NCBI RefSeq assembly: GCF_025751585.1
Contig: NZ_JAOWKX010000008.1
Location: 124,001-188,000 of the forward strand
Origin: Fluctibacter corallii
GTDB lineage: Bacteria > Pseudomonadota > Gammaproteobacteria > Enterobacterales > Alteromonadaceae
Reading direction: 5' to 3'
DNA: 64,000 bases
The notes beneath the pieces were generated by a model, which was given only the letters and a program-made list of their open reading frames with translations, was not told the DNA's origin and did no database searches. Shown here in pieces: positions 1 to 9,495 of the stretch. The position numbers and the translations under genes are program-made. Every line of letters starts with the position of its first letter. Positions within the stretch are counted from its first letter, which is position 1.

Positions 1-219
1 ACCCGCTTGCAAGTGTTTAACGGCAGCTTGAAGTGATAGCGGCGTGAAATACCGACGAAGTAACGCCATTTGCCAGCGAAAAGTTTCTGCATCGGGTTCA
101 CCATCTCGAATCGGATCAGGAGACTCAAGCACTTGATGATAAATCAATATACTGAGTTTTTGCGATGAAATAGCACTTCCTACCAAAGAAGCGGATGAAT
201 GCAAAAAGCGATTAAGCAT
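1..219 (-). CDS. polysaccharide deacetylase, N-terminal fragment cut by window edge
   Basis: Reading leftward from the ATG at 219 gives 73 uninterrupted codons to the window edge. The protein begins MLNRFLHSSASL and contains LSILIYHQVLESPDP, which resembles the first strand of NodB-type polysaccharide deacetylases, where an (I/L)xYHxV motif opens the catalytic barrel. The ATG overlaps the last 8 bases of the upstream asparagine-synthase-like gene, so the two are probably co-translated. Such enzymes remove acetyl groups from N-acetyl sugars of exopolysaccharides, which fits the locus. The metal-binding and catalytic motifs lie outside the window, so activity cannot be judged. Confidence 0.7.
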   Translation of the reverse strand, partial: MLNRFLHSSASLVGSAISSQKLSILIYHQVLESPDPIRDGEPDAETFRWQMALLRRYFTPLSLQAAVKHLQAG

Positions 220-1903
220 GTTCAGACAACCAAAGTTCCAAAATAACCATAATCCAAATCAATTCACCATAATATCCTGCATGCACGTTATTATGCGCTT
301 CAAGCGCTTGCTCAATCAATGAATCCTTAACAATACCACGGGCTTTAAACTTTTCGAGTGCTGTGGTGGCAATGTCTTTCAACGCTGCGTTTTCTTTCAA
401 CCAAACACCAAACGGCAACCCAAATCCATGCTTACTCTTATTTAATGTTTCGTCAGCCAAAAAGCCTTCGCAAGCTTTTTTATAAAAATCTCTCAGCTCA
501 GTACCGGGAAGTTTGGTATCGGCTGGCACAGAACAACTAAATTCAACCAACTCTTTTTCAAGCATTGGATAAGCGACATCAATGCCAGCCAACTCACACA
601 TTTTTGATACTTTGACCAGATCGTTATCCGCCAGTGTAAACTTCCAATCGAGGAACAGCATTTTATCAACAATGTGCTCCCCATTACATTGCTCGTACCT
701 TTCAACTTGCATCGCTTCGGGAAGACTATCATCAACGTTGTTGAGAAACTCATGCGTAAACATGTTTTCTGCACCGAATTGATTGATGAAGTTATAGGTT
801 TCTAATCGCTGCGGTAGCGGAATCTCAGCTTGTCTGACGTAACTTTGTCCTTTCTTAACAACGGATAACGATGACACACCTGGAAGTGAAAGTGCTGATT
901 TCAGCGGTGTCCGCAATGCACTCGGAATTTTATAATAATGTTCGAAAACCTTTTGCTTGGCGTAGCGTTCATTTCCTGCGAATAGTTCATCTCCACCATC
1001 ACCAGCCAATAACTTGGTCACCCCATTTTCTTTGGCAAAAATTGCGCAAAAATAGGCTGCCATTGCAGACGAATTTCCGAAAGGTTCATCAAAGTATTGT
1101 GCAACTTCTACGAATTTTTTAGCTGCATCTTCTGGCTCCAAATAAAACGTGCGATGCTCTGTTGAGAAGTGTTTCGCCGTGATTTGGGCATACTCTGTTT
1201 CATCATAGGCCTCGGCTTTAAACCCTATCGAGAACGTTTTCGCGGGTTTTGCATGCTTAGCCAACATTCCTGCTACGGTTGAGCTGTCTAGACCTCCACT
1301 CAAAAACGCTCCTACATTCTCAGTTAACTCACGTTTAACGCCATCATCAATATGCGTTAAGCAGTCTTTATGGGCAGCAGAATCTGTCACTTGACTGGCA
1401 AAGTGAGGATTGAAAAGTAAGACATCTTCTATCCCCCCCTGTTTTGACACCGTAATACAGTGCCCCGGTGAAATTTTGAAGCACTCGGCGTATATGGTGC
1501 CAGGTGCTGGGATGCAATGAAAATAGAAGTAGTTATAAATGGCTTGCTTCGATACAGTCAACGTAAGAGACGGGGTTACTTTAAATGGCTTTAGAGAATC
1601 TGAAAGCCAAGTCTGCCCATTTTGTTGAGTATAAAATAATGGCATTGACCCCATGTGGTCAGAAAATACATACGTAGAACCTGACTCTACATCAGCGACA
1701 ATCAAGGCAAAAAAGCCACTTAATTTAGCGTAAAACGAAGATAGACTATCACGAGTTAAAAACGAATGACTCAGGGATTCAAATGATGCTTCAGTTTTGT
1801 CTACGAACACATTGCCTTTCCAAGCAATTGCCAATTTGTCGTCCTTATCTATCTGAAACGATGACGAAAGGATAATCGCATTATCCAGTAACTTATTCTC
1901 CAT
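212..1903 (-). CDS. asparagine synthase-related protein without glutaminase cysteine
   Basis: This 563-residue protein has the two-part layout of class B asparagine synthetases. The N-terminal half (about 1-165) resembles an Ntn glutaminase fold but starts MENKLLDN, so the invariant Cys2 nucleophile is missing. The C-terminal half (about 180-560) carries the PP-loop SGGLDSS at 202-208 and a later LLAGDGGDELFAGNERY motif, both typical of the ATP-pyrophosphatase synthetase domain. Such proteins adenylate a carboxylate and amidate it; without the cysteine, this one must use free ammonia or another amine, or catalyse a different ligation. It sits at the distal end of the exopolysaccharide gene run, just upstream of a deacetylase. 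A role in amidating or aminating a uronic-acid residue of the polymer is inference. Confidence 0.85.
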   Translation of the reverse strand: MENKLLDNAIILSSSFQIDKDDKLAIAWKGNVFVDKTEASFESLSHSFLTRDSLSSFYAKLSGFFALIVADVESGSTYVFSDHMGSMPLFYTQQNGQTWLSDSLKPFKVTPSLTLTVSKQAIYNYFYFHCIPAPGTIYAECFKISPGHCITVSKQGGIEDVLLFNPHFASQVTDSAAHKDCLTHIDDGVKRELTENVGAFLSGGLDSSTVAGMLAKHAKPAKTFSIGFKAEAYDETEYAQITAKHFSTEHRTFYLEPEDAAKKFVEVAQYFDEPFGNSSAMAAYFCAIFAKENGVTKLLAGDGGDELFAGNERYAKQKVFEHYYKIPSALRTPLKSALSLPGVSSLSVVKKGQSYVRQAEIPLPQRLETYNFINQFGAENMFTHEFLNNVDDSLPEAMQVERYEQCNGEHIVDKMLFLDWKFTLADNDLVKVSKMCELAGIDVAYPMLEKELVEFSCSVPADTKLPGTELRDFYKKACEGFLADETLNKSKHGFGLPFGVWLKENAALKDIATTALEKFKARGIVKDSLIEQALEAHNNVHAGYYGELIWIMVILELWLSEHA

Positions 1904-1974
1904 TTTTCATCCCAATATCTTATTAATCTCTAAGTATTATTTGTTCGTGTTCATTTAACGAATAGCAAAAATCG

Positions 1975-3243
1975 CTATGGCTTTTTCCTAGCGGCTTCTA
2001 CTACCTGAACAAATTCTTCAGCATGATACTGTCTTGAGTAAGCACGTATTTTCTCAGTGCTTAATGCTTGGGGCAAACCTTTTTGGCAATTTTCGATATG
2101 CGCTTGCAAGGCGGCTTCAATTTTTTTAGTGTCATCTAACGGTGCAATCGTCGCATGCCCCGTATCTCTTAACAAGCGCCCCGTATCTCCGGTTTCTGTT
2201 GTTAAGGCTAACACTGGTTTTTTGCAACGAATGTATTCGTAAGCCTTTGCAGGAATCTGATAATCGCAATTTGCCGCTTGCATGATTAGCAACCCATCTA
2301 CCTCGGTCATCTCATTCAATGCATCGGTATAGGGAATGGTTGCAGCAAATTCGACTAAATCCTGAATATCTCGCTTTTCAACCCACTGCTGGAACAGTGC
2401 CTCATTCCCACTCGCTCGCAAACGCAACAAAAAGTTATCGGCATGAAGCTGGCCTTTCTCTTTAAGTTGCTGAATAGCATCAAATAGCGCCGAAGGATCG
2501 CGTTCGTTGGGATATATCAATCCGCTATGCAGTAGCACAATTTTTTGTGAAGATGCTTTATGACGCTGCTGTTCTATTTTATCTGACAATTCATTAAAGA
2601 TGACTTCATCGTATCCATTCGGAACAACGTGCCAAAAGTCTTTTGGCGTATGAGGATATTTGCCCTCATAAAAGGTCTTCGCGCCTGGCGTTGTCACGAT
2701 TGCAGCATGGCTATGCTTTATGAACTTTTGCTCAATCCATAAAAACCACTTTTTCCGCGAAGGCTCGGTAGGATAATTCGCTTGAGCCATCGGATCGCGT
2801 AAATCCACAATCCAAGGAATGTTAAACATTCGGCTCAAGCAATAGGCGATGATGTGGGCAGAGGCAATGGGATAAGTAGACACGATAAGTTGCGGCTTAC
2901 CATGGGTGATTATGTGTTTGATTCCACTCAGTACACCACCCAAAATCCAACTCTGCCAATTATCGGGAAGCGCCATCGCACCTAGGTATTTTCCCCTAAA
3001 CGAAAAATGTTTAGCAACATTACGGGCAAAAGCGCGAATAACACGAATGTTTTCAGGAATAAATCTAAGCTGAGATTCTGACCAATTCTCGTACGCTTTT
3101 AGGGTGGTGGTTAGCACAGTGACGTCCCACCCATTATTCGCCAATTCTCGCGTAAATGCTAAGGTACGATGCACACCACTACTCCCAAGAATGGGAGGAT
3201 AATGATAAGCCACGTATAAAACTCGCTTAGACTGCTTTTCCAT
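1975..3243 (-). CDS. glycosyltransferase, GT4-like
   Basis: About 422 residues from the chosen start MEKQSKRVLYVAYHYPPILG. The opening strand followed by YHYPP and SSGVHRTLAFTRELANNGWDVTVLTT is typical of the N-terminal Rossmann domain of GT4-type (GT-B fold) enzymes. The acceptor domain ends near residue 190 and a donor domain follows, with VPNGYDEVIF and an EYIRCKKPVLALTT-type nucleotide-sugar segment. The open frame extends upstream to 3369, but the 42 extra residues are AT-rich and unlike a GT start; ATGs at 3261 and 3243 are both possible and neither has a strong ribosome site. It presumably adds one sugar to the lipid-linked exopolysaccharide repeat at the cytoplasmic face. Sugar specificity cannot be read from sequence. 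Confidence 0.85.
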   Translation of the reverse strand: MEKQSKRVLYVAYHYPPILGSSGVHRTLAFTRELANNGWDVTVLTTTLKAYENWSESQLRFIPENIRVIRAFARNVAKHFSFRGKYLGAMALPDNWQSWILGGVLSGIKHIITHGKPQLIVSTYPIASAHIIAYCLSRMFNIPWIVDLRDPMAQANYPTEPSRKKWFLWIEQKFIKHSHAAIVTTPGAKTFYEGKYPHTPKDFWHVVPNGYDEVIFNELSDKIEQQRHKASSQKIVLLHSGLIYPNERDPSALFDAIQQLKEKGQLHADNFLLRLRASGNEALFQQWVEKRDIQDLVEFAATIPYTDALNEMTEVDGLLIMQAANCDYQIPAKAYEYIRCKKPVLALTTETGDTGRLLRDTGHATIAPLDDTKKIEAALQAHIENCQKGLPQALSTEKIRAYSRQYHAEEFVQVVEAARKKP

Positions 3244-3526
3244 ATCTGATCTATTCTTCATGCAATGTCTTATTAATGAGATATCGATCTTAGAGATATA
3301 TCTATGTTTGTCTAGATATACGTTTAAAAAGCCATTGAAAATAAAAGTAAAACTTTTAATTATCTGCAAATTGGGAGGATAAATGTGTTATTTTTAACCC
3401 ACCACACATACCTTTAGGTTATTTTTCAACCAAGGGTATGCGAAAAAATACCCAAATCTCTTCTTTATTCCGTATAATTGACGACGTTTTAACCCGTTCA
3501 ATTCAATTTTTTAACCGGAGTATCAA

Positions 3527-6500
3527 ATGAAGTTCTTAGTTGCCGCAGCAGTAGCTCTTTCAGAAATCTCACAGGGAGGGTGGCACGCAGTAGAAGGAAC
3601 TAACAACTTTAGTGACGTTGCAATCTCAAAAGAAATGCATGATCAAATTGTAGCTGAAACCAACAGTAAAAGTTTCTGGGGTGGTTCAGGCTCACCGGGC
3701 GTTCTAACATCTTGGAATAGCGCAGCTTTTGACCGTGAAAGCAATACAATGTATTTCTATGGTGGAGGTCACTTTGACTACGGTGGTAACGAGGTTTACG
3801 CATTAAACTTGGATACTTTGACCTGGGCGCGTATCAGCGAACCTTCACCACTATTGGTGCCTGAAGCCCATTCAGCTACGCCGAGCAAAAACGTATATGT
3901 TCCTCTTGAAGGTCCATTGCCTACTCATACCTATGATGGTTTCGTATGGAACCCAATAACAAAGAGCTTTTGGACCGCTTCTCGTCATGGTTTTACCTCA
4001 GATCCAGCTCTCACTTCTCATTCTCAGCGTTCGAAAGGCGTGTGGGAGTTCACGCCATCTACGCAAAAATGGACTCACCACGATAGTGAGCAATATTTTT
4101 GGTATCCAATGTCTGAGTATATCCCTAGTCGTGAGCAGATGTTGTTCGTTGACTTTTACGACAACAAATATCACCGTGCATTTTTTTACAATGCAGACGG
4201 CTCTTCAATTAATCTAGGCAAAATCGAAGGCTTAGAGGCAACAGGGGTTTCTACGATGTTCAGTAACCCGGTTACAGGTGAGCTTTATTCTTCTCACACA
4301 GAGGGGATTTATAAACTTCATGTTACAGATGATGCTGTTACAGCAGAGTTTTTAACCGCATACCCTTCAATTGAAGAAGCCCACTATGCGAGTGACTATC
4401 GTCAAGCATCAATCAACTACAGAAACATTGATGGCAAATTTTATATCTGGAACGGTGGTGCACAAATCATTACTTGGGATCCTGTTTCAAATGAATTTGA
4501 AGTAATCTGGGATGAGTCAGACAACACACCTCTGTCAGGAAAAACAGGTAACGGTCGAATTTTTGAAAAATTCACTTATTTACCAGAACTAGACCTCTTT
4601 TTCGGTTTGGCGCACTCTGGTTCGTCTTTGAACGAGGGAGGCCTGTGGGCTTGGAAACCTCGTACTAATACACCAAACATCAACTCAGTTCGCGTTTCTG
4701 ATTTGAAAGTTGATATTACTACTCAAACATCAGCGAGCTTGTTCCTTCCAATTTTAGGAGGTGACAAAAACTTCAATGCAGCAGCACAGATGCATTATAG
4801 AAAATCAGGTTCGACTGAATGGAAAAAAGGTGTTGATTTAATGCGTGTTCGTCCAGACATTACACGCAACACTAAAAACTCGACGGGCGTATCAGAATCA
4901 GGTTTCGCTGGCATGCTTACAGGCCTAGATATCTCATCAGACTATGAAGTGAAGGTCACGTTAACAGATCCTGATGGAGTATCAGGTGAAGCGACGCATA
5001 TTGTTCAGGCAAGAACGCAAGCTTTACCAACACATCTAACATCGAATGTTGTACGTGTAAGTGATGCGACTCAACTGAAGCTAGCGCTTTCAGCAGCGAC
5101 GCCGGGAACCACTATCGAATTGGCTCCAGGGTTGTACTCTGGTCAATTTGAATTAAACAATAGCGGTGCTGAAGGCCTGCCGATTTCTATTACAGGTTTG
5201 GTACCTCACGCCGCCATTATTGACGGTCAGAACAAAGCACACACCTTGAAAATTTCGGGCTCTCACATTCGCGTGACTAATTTGACGTTCACGAATGTAG
5301 CATCTGCAATCAAAGTCACTAACAACTCAGAAGATGTGGCAATCTATAAAAACGTAGCAAAGGACGTTGTTAGCGCTGTACACGCGAAAGGTGGTCACAA
5401 ACATCTATACATCGCAGATAATGATTTCGAAGGCCGCGTTGAATTTGGCAACTTAAGCTCAGAAACATGGAACTACGAGGGTATTGTGGTCACAGGCCAA
5501 GGTATCGAAATTGCCAACAATGCAGTATCAGGATTTGGTGATGCAATTGGTCTTCACTGGGATACTAACCTATCAAACAAGGGCATTAACATTCATCATA
5601 ACCTAATTAAGTGGACGGGCGATGATGGTATCGAGTTTGACTTTTCTCTGCGAAATGTCGCGGCACACCACAACATCGTTGCAAACTCAGCAAACGCGCT
5701 AAGTTTTCAACCAGTTTGGGGTGGTCCCGTATATGCTTTCCGTAACATAATGATCAACCAGGCTCGTGGTCCCATCAAAATTAAGCCTGAAAAAGATCAT
5801 CCGAATGGTATGTACATTGTTCACAATACAATCATTAAAGATGACGCTGGTCGTTATGAAGATGATGGTCAGGCGTGGGGAAATACGAGTGGTCACATCA
5901 AACAGCTCTACGTATTAAACAATCTATTTGTGAGTGCACCTAGTAGTACAGCGTATACCCTTAAAAACGGCTCTAATCATATGATGACTGAAATGGATTA
6001 TAACGGTTGGACCGCTAACGGTAGGTTTGCATTTAACTTAACTGCCGAGAAGTACGGTGTATCTGCTGATAACTTTGATGAATGGAAACGCTCATCACTT
6101 GGAAATAACGACATTTTAATGTCTAGCGACAATTTGTTTGCCAACTACGAAGTTAATCTAGCCTCGACCACATTCGCTGATTACAGAGAAACAGAGGGAT
6201 TAGATTTATCACTATCGATGACTTCAGATGCAGTAGATGCAGGCAAAACCATTAATGGTTTAAACGACAACTTCAATGGTAACAAGCCTGATTTAGGCGC
6301 GCTAGAAGTGGGTGAAAGCATGTTCAAAGTGGGTCCTCGTGTAGAAACTCTTAACGCGACAACACCTATAGCGATTGATGATTTTGTATCAACAGAAGTG
6401 AATAGTACTGTTGAAATCAACCCTTTGGAAAATGACTTCCGTCCAAATAACAACGTAATTTCACTGGCGCAGGTTATTCCTTCAGAAAACGTAGCAGTAT

Positions 6501-8221
6501 CAATCAACGCTGATAATGTAGTGACAATAATGCCATCTCAAAATTTCATTGGCATCACTAATGTTGAGTACGAAATTGTTGATATTGAAGGACACAATTC
6601 AATTGGTAAAATCACTTTAGAGGTAACACCTCCGAATGTTGCACCAATTGCGAACAAAGACACAATTTCTGCAACAGAAGGTCAATCACAGGTTATTCCT
6701 TTCGTAGATTTATTGGAAAACGATACGGATGCAGAGAACCATTTCATTACAGTTATTGCTGTAACTCAAGCAGCTCAGGGGCAAGTAGAGCTTTTAGACG
6801 GTGCAATTGTCTATACTCCTAGAGATGGTTTTGTCGGTCGAGACTCATTTGATTACACCATTAGTGACGTAAAAGGGGCTACTGCTAGTGCAAAGGTGGA
6901 AATTAGCGTAATTGCCGACGGCGCGCTAGTAGGAACATCAAATCGAGACACTTTTGACATCACAGATAGCCAAACGGGGCTGAGTATTTATGGTCGCTCA
7001 GGGCACGATATTATTTATGGTTCACAATTTGATGACATCATTTCTGGTGGTAGTCACGAAGACAACATGAAAGGTTACGGTGGAAACGACATTTTCTTGT
7101 ACGAAGGTGACAACAATGACAATGATTGGATCGATGGTGGCGAAGGATATGACAAAATACTTGGTAATGATCAAGACAACTATATTGGCTTATACAGCGT
7201 AACAAATGTCGAAGAGATCGATGGTGGTCTAGGTTATGACATCATCATCGGTGCACGATATGCTCAACTATTCGATTTTACAAATGTACTTGTAAAGAAC
7301 ATTGAAATGATTGATGGCGGCGCACACGATGATACTATTTTTGGTAGCCAAGGAAACGATAATTTAAAAGGCTCTTCGGGTAATGATTACTTAGATGGCA
7401 ATGGCGGCGTTGATACGGCTTGGTACGAGGGAAATGCAGCGGACTACAACATTTCTACTAATAATGGTATGACTACTGTAACGGCAAAAGTAACCAATGA
7501 AGGGGAAGATGTTTTATTTAACATTGAATTCCTTCAGTTTGCAGACACCAAAGTCACTGTGGGTGAACCTGAGCCAGAAGTTGTAGAAGGCACTAAATAT
7601 CGCGACACGTTTGATGTAAGCACCTCTGAAAACGCTTATGTTATCTATGGTTTAGCAGGGCCAGATATCATTACTGGCTCAGCAAAAGATGACGTGATTG
7701 TCGGTGGAGCACATGAAGATCACATGAATGGTGGTGCGGGTAACGATACATTCAAATATGTAGGCGATAACGATAAGAACGACTGGATTGATGGTGGAGA
7801 AGGATTCGACACTATCGAAGGAAACGAGCAAAACAACCTCATTGCACTTTACAGTGTAAAGAATGTTGAGAAAATTGATGGCGGTTTAGGTTACGACGTT
7901 ATCATGGGCGCTCGCTACCAACAGGTCTTTGACTTCCGTAACGTAGACGTCATCAATGTTGAACTTATCGACGGCGGCTCTCACGATGACATCATCTTCG
8001 GCAGTAAAGGCAATGATGTACTTAAAGGCTCTAACGGTAACGACCAGCTAGATGGCCATGATGGCACTGACATCGCGGTATTCGATATGAATGCAGCAGA
8101 TTATGAAATCACAGTATCTGGTTCACAAGTGACAGTGAAAGCACTTAATTCATACGAAGGTACTGACACATTAACGAATGTTGAGGTATTACGCTTCGCT
8201 GATGGTGACGTGCAATTGTAA
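3527..8221 (+). CDS. large secreted beta-helix/RTX protein, likely polysaccharide lyase or epimerase
   Basis: A 1564-residue modular protein, encoded against the direction of the surrounding glycosyltransferases. In order: an aromatic, glycine-rich propeller-like region (about 1-380, with YFYGGGHFDYGGNEVY); a fibronectin-III-like module (about 385-500); a right-handed parallel beta-helix (about 505-930, starting like pectate/alginate lyases with a TTIELAPGLYSGQF segment and many NNxxxxxG turns); two cadherin-like/Tandem-95 modules (about 945-1135, PLENDF and LLENDTDAE); then two RTX-type calcium-binding modules (about 1135-1350 and 1355-1564, GGxGxDxF-like nonapeptides). The N-terminus lacks a clear cleavable signal, and the RTX tail ending in RFADGDVQL points to type I secretion. 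A GGAG ribosome site lies before the ATG, and a TATAAT occurs at 3473-3478. By analogy with AlgE epimerases (beta-helix plus RTX), it may modify or cut the locus polysaccharide. That role is inference. Confidence 0.85.
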   Translation: MKFLVAAAVALSEISQGGWHAVEGTNNFSDVAISKEMHDQIVAETNSKSFWGGSGSPGVLTSWNSAAFDRESNTMYFYGGGHFDYGGNEVYALNLDTLTWARISEPSPLLVPEAHSATPSKNVYVPLEGPLPTHTYDGFVWNPITKSFWTASRHGFTSDPALTSHSQRSKGVWEFTPSTQKWTHHDSEQYFWYPMSEYIPSREQMLFVDFYDNKYHRAFFYNADGSSINLGKIEGLEATGVSTMFSNPVTGELYSSHTEGIYKLHVTDDAVTAEFLTAYPSIEEAHYASDYRQASINYRNIDGKFYIWNGGAQIITWDPVSNEFEVIWDESDNTPLSGKTGNGRIFEKFTYLPELDLFFGLAHSGSSLNEGGLWAWKPRTNTPNINSVRVSDLKVDITTQTSASLFLPILGGDKNFNAAAQMHYRKSGSTEWKKGVDLMRVRPDITRNTKNSTGVSESGFAGMLTGLDISSDYEVKVTLTDPDGVSGEATHIVQARTQALPTHLTSNVVRVSDATQLKLALSAATPGTTIELAPGLYSGQFELNNSGAEGLPISITGLVPHAAIIDGQNKAHTLKISGSHIRVTNLTFTNVASAIKVTNNSEDVAIYKNVAKDVVSAVHAKGGHKHLYIADNDFEGRVEFGNLSSETWNYEGIVVTGQGIEIANNAVSGFGDAIGLHWDTNLSNKGINIHHNLIKWTGDDGIEFDFSLRNVAAHHNIVANSANALSFQPVWGGPVYAFRNIMINQARGPIKIKPEKDHPNGMYIVHNTIIKDDAGRYEDDGQAWGNTSGHIKQLYVLNNLFVSAPSSTAYTLKNGSNHMMTEMDYNGWTANGRFAFNLTAEKYGVSADNFDEWKRSSLGNNDILMSSDNLFANYEVNLASTTFADYRETEGLDLSLSMTSDAVDAGKTINGLNDNFNGNKPDLGALEVGESMFKVGPRVETLNATTPIAIDDFVSTEVNSTVEINPLENDFRPNNNVISLAQVIPSENVAVSINADNVVTIMPSQNFIGITNVEYEIVDIEGHNSIGKITLEVTPPNVAPIANKDTISATEGQSQVIPFVDLLENDTDAENHFITVIAVTQAAQGQVELLDGAIVYTPRDGFVGRDSFDYTISDVKGATASAKVEISVIADGALVGTSNRDTFDITDSQTGLSIYGRSGHDIIYGSQFDDIISGGSHEDNMKGYGGNDIFLYEGDNNDNDWIDGGEGYDKILGNDQDNYIGLYSVTNVEEIDGGLGYDIIIGARYAQLFDFTNVLVKNIEMIDGGAHDDTIFGSQGNDNLKGSSGNDYLDGNGGVDTAWYEGNAADYNISTNNGMTTVTAKVTNEGEDVLFNIEFLQFADTKVTVGEPEPEVVEGTKYRDTFDVSTSENAYVIYGLAGPDIITGSAKDDVIVGGAHEDHMNGGAGNDTFKYVGDNDKNDWIDGGEGFDTIEGNEQNNLIALYSVKNVEKIDGGLGYDVIMGARYQQVFDFRNVDVINVELIDGGSHDDIIFGSKGNDVLKGSNGNDQLDGHDGTDIAVFDMNAADYEITVSGSQVTVKALNSYEGTDTLTNVEVLRFADGDVQL
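6933..8218 (+). repeat. tandem duplicated RTX module inside the large secreted protein
   Basis: Two copies of a roughly 219-residue unit (about 656 bases) follow each other. Copy 1 begins near 6933 (GTSNRDTFDITD) and copy 2 near 7589 (GTKYRDTFDVST). Each copy has the same order: DDxIxGGxHEDxMxG, then NDWIDGGEGxD, a non-RTX NVExIDGGLGYDxIxGARY segment, a second GGxHDDxIFGSxGND cluster, and a short closing beta segment ending xFAD. The copies have diverged at DNA level, so the duplication is not recent. Confidence 0.8.
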
Positions 8222-8258
8222 TCCTCTACTCACCAAAAGTGCCATTTAAATAGATATG

Positions 8259-8284
8259 AGAAGCCCCTCACGAGAGGGGCTTCT
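8259..8284. terminator. bidirectional intrinsic terminator
   Basis: Perfect 11-base-pair stem AGAAGCCCCTC / GAGGGGCTTCT with ACGA loop, followed by a short T-rich stretch on the plus strand. It sits 38 bases after the stop of the large RTX protein and just beyond the 3' end of the convergent glycosyltransferase, so it can serve both. Confidence 0.8.
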
Positions 8285-8322
8285 TTGCTTGATAACGTAT
8301 ACTCGCTAGACGCTTTCGTACC

Positions 8323-9495
8323 TCAATGATGACAGCGGCCGATTGTGGCTAAAATCGTCTCGACTCTTTGCTCCCAAGTATTCTCTTTTGCAACCTGCTG
8401 CCTCAATTCATAAAGTGTATCTGTTTGCTTGAGATTGCGTTCTATTGCCTGTTTCCACGCATCTGGAGTAAGCGGAATATCGACAACGTGCTCGAAAGGC
8501 AACACAGCATCAATGCCCGCACTGATTGTGGGCTTACCCACTGCCAAATACTCGTGCAATTTTAACGGATAGCCAGACGCGCTCCAGTTTGAATCATCCG
8601 CCTTATAAACCATGGTGTTAATGTCCATATGCTGCATATACGCAGCGATATCGGTAACAGATTTAGCGCCTAAAAAATGTACGTTCGTAACCGACTGCAA
8701 GCGCTGATATGCATCAGACTGCCCACCTAATTGGCCTACTCCACCAATCATGACAAAGTGAATATGGGGTAATGCGTCAGCCAAATACGCTATCAACGCT
8801 AAATCAACTTTTCGATTTATTGATCCTGTATAGCCCACACGTGGGTGTGGAATGTCAGCAAGATCTTCAGGTTCCGCACAAGGGGTTGAAAATTGCGTGT
8901 AATCCACGCCATTGGGAACGAATATCACATCTCTATTTTTCATCTCTTGTAAACGCGTCTGAATAGCAGTAGATGACGCAAACACAACGTCTGCGCGAGC
9001 TAACAACGCACTCTCTTTTTGACGCATGCGCTCGTCGTACGCCCCTTGTTTAGAGAAATCGTCGTACGCATGGTAAACCAAAATGTCATGTTCAACTGTA
9101 TCGACATAGTCAAGAAACATAGGATGAAAAAGGTACAATATGTGACGCTTCTTAACATTGGCTTGAGCACGCAATTTTCGAGAAAAAGAGGCGGTTGCCA
9201 TTTTGTCCAACCAACCGACTTTAGGGATTCTGGTGTCACATTTTCCAGCAGTCACCACATCAACACCGTGTTGATGGGTCCAGCTGGCCGTAAATGGCCT
9301 CTTTGCAAACCCATCAGTTCTGATATCCCAACTAAACAACGGCCCCGTTGAATAGGTAACAGTATGATTTTTTGCTATGCGGCTAAAAAGCTGTTGCCTG
9401 TTCATCCAAGGCCCGTCCCATTGATTCGGAGCCAAAACGGTAAAATGCCACGACGGTGAATTCAAACGCGCATCCCCTACTTTATCTTTTGCCAT
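8323..9495 (-). CDS. glycosyltransferase, GT4-like
   Basis: A 390-residue GT-B fold enzyme. The N-terminal half carries HILYLFHPMFLDYVDTV and DILVYHAYDDFSKQG, typical of a family that includes teichuronic-acid/polysaccharide transferases annotated as glycosyltransferase family 1. The C-terminal half has VGYTGSINRKVDLALI, VHFLGAKSVTDIAAYMQHMDI and KLHEYLAVGKPTISA, the usual nucleotide-sugar-binding segment. The ATG overlaps the preceding gene by 19 bases, indicating translational coupling in the leftward operon. It likely adds a sugar to the exopolysaccharide repeat. It is the last gene before the convergently placed RTX-protein gene. Confidence 0.85.
   Translation of the reverse strand: MAKDKVGDARLNSPSWHFTVLAPNQWDGPWMNRQQLFSRIAKNHTVTYSTGPLFSWDIRTDGFAKRPFTASWTHQHGVDVVTAGKCDTRIPKVGWLDKMATASFSRKLRAQANVKKRHILYLFHPMFLDYVDTVEHDILVYHAYDDFSKQGAYDERMRQKESALLARADVVFASSTAIQTRLQEMKNRDVIFVPNGVDYTQFSTPCAEPEDLADIPHPRVGYTGSINRKVDLALIAYLADALPHIHFVMIGGVGQLGGQSDAYQRLQSVTNVHFLGAKSVTDIAAYMQHMDINTMVYKADDSNWSASGYPLKLHEYLAVGKPTISAGIDAVLPFEHVVDIPLTPDAWKQAIERNLKQTDTLYELRQQVAKENTWEQRVETILATIGRCHH

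Noticed and set aside
6181..6507. 108-codon minus-strand frame within the RTX protein gene
   Set aside because: Composition follows the complementary coding strand; no ribosome site and no recognisable domain.
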